Below are positions 40,357-43,772 of a stretch of 43,772 nucleotides of DNA, in pieces. Positions within the stretch are counted from its first letter, which is position 1. Each line of letters starts with the position of its first letter. The stretch spans positions 59,037 through 102,808 of the forward strand of contig JAMJTW010000009.1 of assembly GCA_024281175.1 (NCBI GenBank). Direction: 5' to 3'. A model generated the notes under the pieces. It searched no databases. It saw nothing but the letters and a program-made list of their open reading frames with translations, and was not told where the DNA came from. Position numbers and translations under genes: made by a program. The DNA is from Candidatus Thiovulum imperiosus (GTDB taxonomy: Bacteria; Campylobacterota; Campylobacteria; Campylobacterales; Thiovulaceae).

Positions 40357-41321
40357 AAAGGATATTTCTCAACTATCTCTTCTGGTTCAATTTCAGAAAT
40401 ATCTCTTTTGTAGATACCTATATTTTTGGAATTTATAAAACGGTATTCAGGACGAAAAGGCTCTATAAAAAGAGCGATTACAGGAACTTCTAAAGCTAAA
40501 GCAATATGCATAATTCCGCCATCAGCACAAATTAGAAGTTTCGAACTTCCAACAACTTTTGCACTCTCTTTTAGAGAGAGTTTTCCAACAAGGTTTTTCA
40601 CTTTTGGATTTCTATTCTCTATCTCTTCTGCTTCTGAAACTCCATTTGAAGAGCCAACAAGAACCACCTCATCGTCTAAAAGTTCTACAACTTCACTCCA
40701 TCGATGGTAAGTTCTTTCTGGGTCATTTCCTCCAATTGCAATTGAGACATAGTTCTTTTTTGAAATTTGGAAGTCGTAAAATAGATGTGTTCTCTTTTCC
40801 GCTTCTACTCCTAAAAACTCCTCATATCTTGCAAAGTGGAAAAGAGTTCTGTTGAATTGGAAACCGTAAAAGAAACCTTGAATTGGAATAAATGGTGTTT
40901 TTGGGAAAAAACGGATCTTCTCTTTCAAACTCTTTGAACTACTCTGGTCCAAAAGAATCAAATCGTAATTTCCCGCTTCTCTCAAATCTGAAAAAACTTT
41001 TGAAAAGTATGGGTCTTCTGAAAAGAGAACTCTATTTCCACTCTGGATATACAGATCAACTTCAAAATCTTTAAGAAGAACTCTTGGAGCTAAATCCATA
41101 AGAGAATCTCCTAAACTGTTGTTTGAATTTGCAAAAATTAGAAGCCTTTTGGAATTCCCAACTCTTTTTCGAACTCTGAAAATTTGTCCTGAAAAGAGAA
41201 AAAAGAGATACCTTTTTAGAAATCGAATCTCATTTTTGATTCTCTTTTTTCTCGAAATCGAATCTGCGTTTGAAGGAATTCGATTCTCTTCTAAAAACTT
41301 TTTCCAATATCTAAAATACAT
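40353..41321 (-). CDS. Glycosyltransferase family 9 (heptosyltransferase-like)
   Basis: 322 residues; the ATG directly follows the trpB stop. The N-terminal half has LLIFANSNNSLGDSLMDLAPRV, the usual GT9 opening; the C-terminal half has VSIAIGGNDPERTYHRWSEVVELL, VVLVGSSNGVSEAEEIE, LSLKESAKVVGSSKLLICADGG and MHIALALEVPVIALF, the sugar-nucleotide-binding half. GT9 enzymes add ADP-heptose or related sugars to lipooligosaccharide core at the inner face of the inner membrane. A basic N-terminus (RKKRIKNEIRFLKRY) may aid membrane binding. Donor and acceptor are unknown. It ends the rsfS-trpB operon. Confidence 0.85.
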   Translation of the reverse strand: MYFRYWKKFLEENRIPSNADSISRKKRIKNEIRFLKRYLFFLFSGQIFRVRKRVGNSKRLLIFANSNNSLGDSLMDLAPRVLLKDFEVDLYIQSGNRVLFSEDPYFSKVFSDLREAGNYDLILLDQSSSKSLKEKIRFFPKTPFIPIQGFFYGFQFNRTLFHFARYEEFLGVEAEKRTHLFYDFQISKKNYVSIAIGGNDPERTYHRWSEVVELLDDEVVLVGSSNGVSEAEEIENRNPKVKNLVGKLSLKESAKVVGSSKLLICADGGIMHIALALEVPVIALFIEPFRPEYRFINSKNIGIYKRDISEIEPEEIVEKYPF

Positions 41322-42512
41322 CTAAATATCTAAAATCTCTTGGGCTTGAACCATATCCTTATCTCCCCGACCAGAGAGATTTGCAATAACAATTTTCCCT
41401 TTCAAATCAGCTTTTCTCAAATATGCAATTCCATGAGCAGATTCAAAAGCTGGAATTAGACCCTCTTTTTGGGAAAGCCAAACAAAAGCGTCAAGAGCTT
41501 CGGCGTCTGTTACAGAGTCGTAGGAAACTGTACCACTATCTTTGTGAAAAGAGTGTTCAGGACCAATTCCAGGATAGTCGAGTCCAGCAGAAATTGAGTG
41601 AGCTTCCAAAATTTGACCATCATCATCTTGAAGAAGATAGCTCATTTGACCATGAAGAACTCCAGCACGACCCTTTTGAAGAGAAGCACCATGTTTTGAA
41701 GTGTCGAGTCCCAAGCCTCCAGCTTCAATTCCAATACATTGAACCTCATCATCTTCTAAGAATGGGTGGAAAAGACCAATTGCATTACTACCTCCACCAA
41801 TTGGAGCAACAACTAAATCTGGAAGTTTTCCCTCTTTCTCCAAAATCTGTTTTCGAGCCTCTGTTCCAATTACAGCTTGGAAATCTCGAACCATCATCGG
41901 ATACGGATGAGGTCCAGCAACTGTTCCAATTATGTAGAAAGTGTCTCTAGCATTTGTTACCCAGTGTCGAATTGCATCGTTCATCGCATCTTTTAAGGTT
42001 TTGCTTCCACTCTCTACGGCGTGAACTTTTGCACCAAGAAGTCTCATTCGGAAAACATTTAGAGATTGTCTTGCTACATCTTTTGCTCCCATAAAAATTT
42101 CACACTCCAAACCGAGAAGAGAAGCAACTGTTGCCGTAGCTACGCCATGCTGACCAGCCCCAGTTTCCGCAATCACTTTCTTTTTTCCAAGTCTCTTTGC
42201 AAGAAGACCTTGAGCAATTGTATTATTTATCTTGTGAGCGCCAGTATGATTTAAATCTTCTCTTTTGAGATATATTTTTGCTCCCAACTCTTTTGAGATA
42301 TTTTCAGCAAAGTAGAGGGGAGTTTCCCGACCGACATACTCTTTCCAGTAGGTATTCACTTCACTCCAATACTCTGTATCAAAACGAACTTTTTCATACT
42401 CTTTCTCCAACTCCAATAGAACTGGCATCAGAGTTTCAGGAACATATCGACCTCCGAAAATTCCAAAATGTCCATTTTTTGGGTCAAATTTTGATGGTTT
42501 AGGAATATACAC
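41322..42512 (-). CDS. trpB: Tryptophan synthase beta chain
   Basis: 396 residues, GTG 42512 with AAGGAG upstream. [30 protein letters not shown] with PLP-binding Lys94, [34 protein letters not shown] and [13 protein letters not shown] identify TrpB1. It condenses indole with serine to tryptophan. trpA and other trp genes are not adjacent, so the pathway genes are scattered or partly so here. It shares one base with the stop of the small gene upstream. Confidence 0.97.
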   Translation of the reverse strand: MYIPKPSKFDPKNGHFGIFGGRYVPETLMPVLLELEKEYEKVRFDTEYWSEVNTYWKEYVGRETPLYFAENISKELGAKIYLKREDLNHTGAHKINNTIAQGLLAKRLGKKKVIAETGAGQHGVATATVASLLGLECEIFMGAKDVARQSLNVFRMRLLGAKVHAVESGSKTLKDAMNDAIRHWVTNARDTFYIIGTVAGPHPYPMMVRDFQAVIGTEARKQILEKEGKLPDLVVAPIGGGSNAIGLFHPFLEDDEVQCIGIEAGGLGLDTSKHGASLQKGRAGVLHGQMSYLLQDDDGQILEAHSISAGLDYPGIGPEHSFHKDSGTVSYDSVTDAEALDAFVWLSQKEGLIPAFESAHGIAYLRKADLKGKIVIANLSGRGDKDMVQAQEILDI

Positions 42513-42637
42513 TACTTCTTCTCCTTTTTCTCTTCCATCTCTTTAAGTTTTCTTATCTTTGTCTGGTGATATCCCGAAGAGATAAAAATTAGAAATCCAA
42601 AAAATCCTAAAAAGACTAAAAAATCAATTGCGTCCAT
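42512..42637 (-). CDS. 41-residue single-span membrane protein between rsfS and trpB
   Basis: ATG 42637 overlaps the rsfS end by 14 bases; TAG at 42514-42512 shares its G with the trpB GTG. The product has a hydrophobic helix ([17 protein letters not shown], about 6-22) and a basic, charged tail ([18 protein letters not shown]). Tight overlaps on both sides and the clean frame argue that it is translated. No family is recognised; it could be a small membrane regulator or complex subunit. Confidence 0.7.
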   Translation of the reverse strand: MDAIDFLVFLGFFGFLIFISSGYHQTKIRKLKEMEEKKEKK

Positions 42638-42950
42638 TTTTTGCAAACTCCTCTAAAAATTTCTCCAATTTGTAAAGTTTTCGATACTCTTCAGTCATAA
42701 TGTGAATTAGAATATCTCCTAAATCGGCAACAATCCAACCATCAGAGATTTCAACATGTAGAAACTCCTCTTCAGGTTTCAAATTACTTTTTAAGAAATC
42801 TAAAAGAGCTTCATTGTGTCTCTCATTTAAACCTGTACAAATTAGAACACCATCTACAAAATAGTCACTATTTTGAACATTAAAGAACTCTACCTCTTCA
42901 CCCTTATTTTCATCAAGAATTTTTACTATCTTCTCTATTCGCTCTTTCAA
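42624..42950 (-). CDS. rsfS: Ribosome silencing factor RsfS (Iojap/DUF143)
   Basis: 108 residues, TTG start 42950. VEFFNVQNSDYFVDGVLICTGLNERHNEALLDFL and VEISDGWIVADLGDILIHIMTEEYRKLYKLEKF are the core Iojap motifs. RsfS binds ribosomal protein uL14 and blocks 50S-30S joining when nutrients are limited. It is first in the operon rsfS, small membrane protein, trpB, GT9 gene and divergent from the antitoxin remnant. Confidence 0.93.
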   Translation of the reverse strand: MKERIEKIVKILDENKGEEVEFFNVQNSDYFVDGVLICTGLNERHNEALLDFLKSNLKPEEEFLHVEISDGWIVADLGDILIHIMTEEYRKLYKLEKFLEEFAKNGRN

Positions 42951-43003
42951 TTAACTCTCTTTTTTCTCAAAGTGTAGCGGAAAAAGAGTTGAATTCCTTA
43001 TGT

Positions 43004-43019
43004 GATAAAATACTGTATT
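43004..43019 (+). promoter_or_regulatory. Promoter and palindromic operator of the toxin-antitoxin locus
   Basis: TGTGATAAAAT (43001-43011) resembles an extended -10 box. It overlaps AATACTGTATT (43009-43019), a perfect 5-bp-arm palindrome. Ribbon-helix-helix antitoxins usually autoregulate through such sites. Confidence 0.45.
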
Positions 43020-43039
43020 ACAAAATTACAGGAATTTAA

Positions 43040-43267
43040 ATGGTAGCAACTGTCTGATTAGACAATCAGCTTTCTGAAACTCTCGACAATTTAGTTTCAA
43101 AAATGAATAAACAGAAAAGTGAAATTATCAGAGAAGCTATTAGACTTTATGCACAAAATATTGAAAATAGTAAAAAAAGTCGTTTACAAAATGCAATTCA
43201 AAAAACTTTACAAGCTGACTTAAAAGAGAACCAAAAAATGGAAAATATTCTGAATGACGGCATTTAA
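43040..43267 (+). pseudogene. Ribbon-helix-helix antitoxin gene with a stop at codon 6
   Basis: ATG 43040 has AGGAA upstream. The frame reads MVATV, TGA (43055-43057), then LDNQLSETLDNLVSKMNKQK, SEIIREAIRLYAQ and a helical C-terminus to TAA at 43265-43267. V-R-L-D is common at this position in RHH antitoxins, so TGA likely arose from CGA by one transition. After the stop there is no ATG, GTG or TTG until codon 22, beyond the DNA-binding strand. The toxin starts inside the last codons. Confidence 0.75.
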
Positions 43268-43595
43268 AGGTGAAATTTGGTTAGCAAATCTAAATCCAGT
43301 CAAAAGAGAAAATGAAGTTGGAAAGACTCGACCAGTTTTAATTTTTCAAAATGATGATTTGAACTCTAGTGAATATCTAACAACTATCATTTTGCCTTTG
43401 ACGACTTCACTTATCGACAATGTTGAGCCTTTACGATTTCGTGTTTCAAAAAGAGAAAAACTTCTACAAAAATCTGATATTTTAGTAGCACAAATTCGAG
43501 CAATTGACAATTCTCGACTTGTTGAGAAAGTTGCAAAACTAGAAAATTGGGAAATTAAAAAAGTGAAAGAGCTATTTGATGAAGTTTTGGAATGA
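43254..43595 (+). CDS. mazF: MazF/PemK-type toxin endoribonuclease
   Basis: 113 residues; ATG 43254 overlaps the antitoxin frame by 14 bases. FKGEIWLANLNPVKRENEVGKTRPVLIFQNDDLN is the conserved N-terminal CcdB/PemK fold with the GKTRP motif, followed by IILPLTTSL and KSDILVAQIRAIDNSRL. Such toxins cut mRNA at short sequences and stop growth unless bound by antitoxin. All key motifs are intact while the antitoxin has a nonsense codon, so either toxin expression is low, the stop is bypassed, or another antitoxin covers it. Confidence 0.92.
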   Translation: MTAFKGEIWLANLNPVKRENEVGKTRPVLIFQNDDLNSSEYLTTIILPLTTSLIDNVEPLRFRVSKREKLLQKSDILVAQIRAIDNSRLVEKVAKLENWEIKKVKELFDEVLE

Positions 43596-43610
43596 GTAGA
43601 TTTCGAGAGT

Positions 43611-43690
43611 GACCAAATAGGCTTCTGCCTCTATTGTCATTTCGATATGAACGAAGTGATTGAGAAATCTTGAAAACTTATCGTTTTACT
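43611..43690 (+). repeat. Composite dispersed repeat, copy 4
   Basis: GACCAAATAG (43611-43620), a small GGCTTCTGCC hairpin, GTCATTTCGATATGAACGAA (from 43636), TTGAGAAATCTTGAAAACTT and ATCGTTTTACT. It lacks the right half of the 80-bp hairpin but matches copy 1 well. It follows the toxin stop by 15 bases. Confidence 0.7.
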
Positions 43691-43692
43691 CG

Positions 43693-43708
43693 AAGTAAGC
43701 ACTTACTT
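43693..43708 (+). promoter_or_regulatory. Perfect 16-bp palindrome before the last gene
   Basis: AAGTAAG (43693-43699), CA, CTTACTT (43702-43708), 29 bases before the next ATG. Its form suits the operator of a dimeric repressor, perhaps autoregulation by the gene that follows. Confidence 0.45.
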
Positions 43709-43736
43709 GTATTAAAATTAGCATAAAATTACATTT

Positions 43737-43772
43737 ATGAAGAAGAAAAAGTTAGAATTAACCAAGGAAGAT
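43737..43772 (+). CDS. Start of a gene cut by the window end
   Basis: ATG 43737 opens a frame reading MKKKKLELTKED to the last base. Only 12 codons are visible. The basic start followed by LTKED resembles TetR-family regulators, and a 16-bp palindrome lies upstream, but this is a weak inference. No clear Shine-Dalgarno sequence. Confidence 0.4.
   Translation, partial: MKKKKLELTKED

Larger units (their letters stand above)
5513..41913. repeat. Dispersed octamer ACCTCATC / GATGAGGT, about 30 copies (DNA-uptake-sequence-like)
   Basis: First bases of ACCTCATC on the plus strand: 6302, 7971, 12921, 13661, 15443, 16739, 19772, 23211, 25779, 26713, 31701, 32806, 36502, 37279, 40666, 41743. First bases of GATGAGGT: 5513, 8115, 11863, 15130, 17183, 18374, 20321, 23700, 25896, 27480, 28915, 31983, 32379, 41906. 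The base after ACCTCATC is A or G in nearly all copies. By composition I would expect about one copy in the window. Coding copies fall in different frames (gat gag gt = DEV; acc tca tc = TSS; ctc atc = LI; cct cat = PH). Confidence 0.75.

Noticed and set aside
5513-41913. GATGAGGT copies as a by-product of Asp-Glu-Val in proteins
   Set aside because: Only part of the copies encode DEV; many encode Thr-Ser-Ser or Leu-Ile, one Pro-His, and one is intergenic.
43040-43267. UGA recoded as an amino acid in this organism
   Set aside because: TGA ends several intact genes here (for example at 37777-37779, 43593-43595, and rsfS), so it is a normal stop.

Overview
This 43.8-kb window is AT-rich (roughly one-third G+C by eye), densely packed chromosomal DNA from a motile Gram-negative bacterium, almost certainly a Campylobacterota (epsilonproteobacterium). 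The evidence is a Campylobacter-type flagellin with a sigma-28-like promoter, a UPF0323 lipoprotein of the kind otherwise known from Campylobacter and Helicobacter, tRNA-Leu upstream of flgA, frequent TTG starts next to good Shine-Dalgarno sequences, and -10 boxes without clear -35 boxes. The genus is not certain; the type II secretion genes and many surface repeat proteins would suit a free-living sulfur oxidiser such as Thiovulum or a relative (inference).

Layout. 1-8.6 kb: end of a tandem-repeat protein, a 2-hydroxyacid dehydrogenase, surE, flagellin, an HU protein with a histone-H1-like tail, tRNA-Leu(CAA), flgA, peroxiredoxin, a MidA-like methyltransferase and a beta-helix lipoprotein. 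8.7-11.6 kb: accessory block with a small HTH regulator, a KilA-N protein, and an overlapping ATPase plus putative PD-(D/E)XK nuclease pair that looks like an unassigned two-gene defence system. 11.7-19.5 kb: galU, an SNF-type Na+ symporter, a gamma-glutamylcyclotransferase-like gene, an M3 oligopeptidase, pnp, the UPF0323 lipoprotein and a small membrane coiled-coil protein. 19.5-26.5 kb (minus strand): DUF2491-like protein, rpe, and a six-gene type II secretion operon transcribed K-L-M-N-C-D. 26.6-32 kb: bioF-hisS and tolB-pal-cpoB. 32-35.3 kb: carB. 35.3-40.4 kb: second accessory zone rich in dispersed repeats, with a frameshifted beta-helix surface protein, a second small HTH regulator, a BRO-N/nuclease/winged-helix fusion, a gene remnant and an orphan cas6. 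40.4-43 kb (minus): rsfS, a 41-residue membrane protein, trpB and a GT9 glycosyltransferase. 43-43.8 kb: a MazF-like toxin whose antitoxin gene carries an early stop, another repeat copy, and the start of a further gene.

The most unusual signal is not a gene. The octamer ACCTCATC (complement GATGAGGT) occurs about 30 times, on both strands in near-equal number, in several coding frames, almost always followed by a purine, and once as an inverted pair forming the apparent terminator between cpoB and carB. This is how DNA uptake sequences behave in Neisseria and Pasteurellaceae, and I know of none described for Campylobacterota. Other notable points are the paired HTH + KilA-N/BRO-N loci with a similar AT-rich palindrome, a composite hairpin repeat present in four copies, and several genes broken by small mutations.
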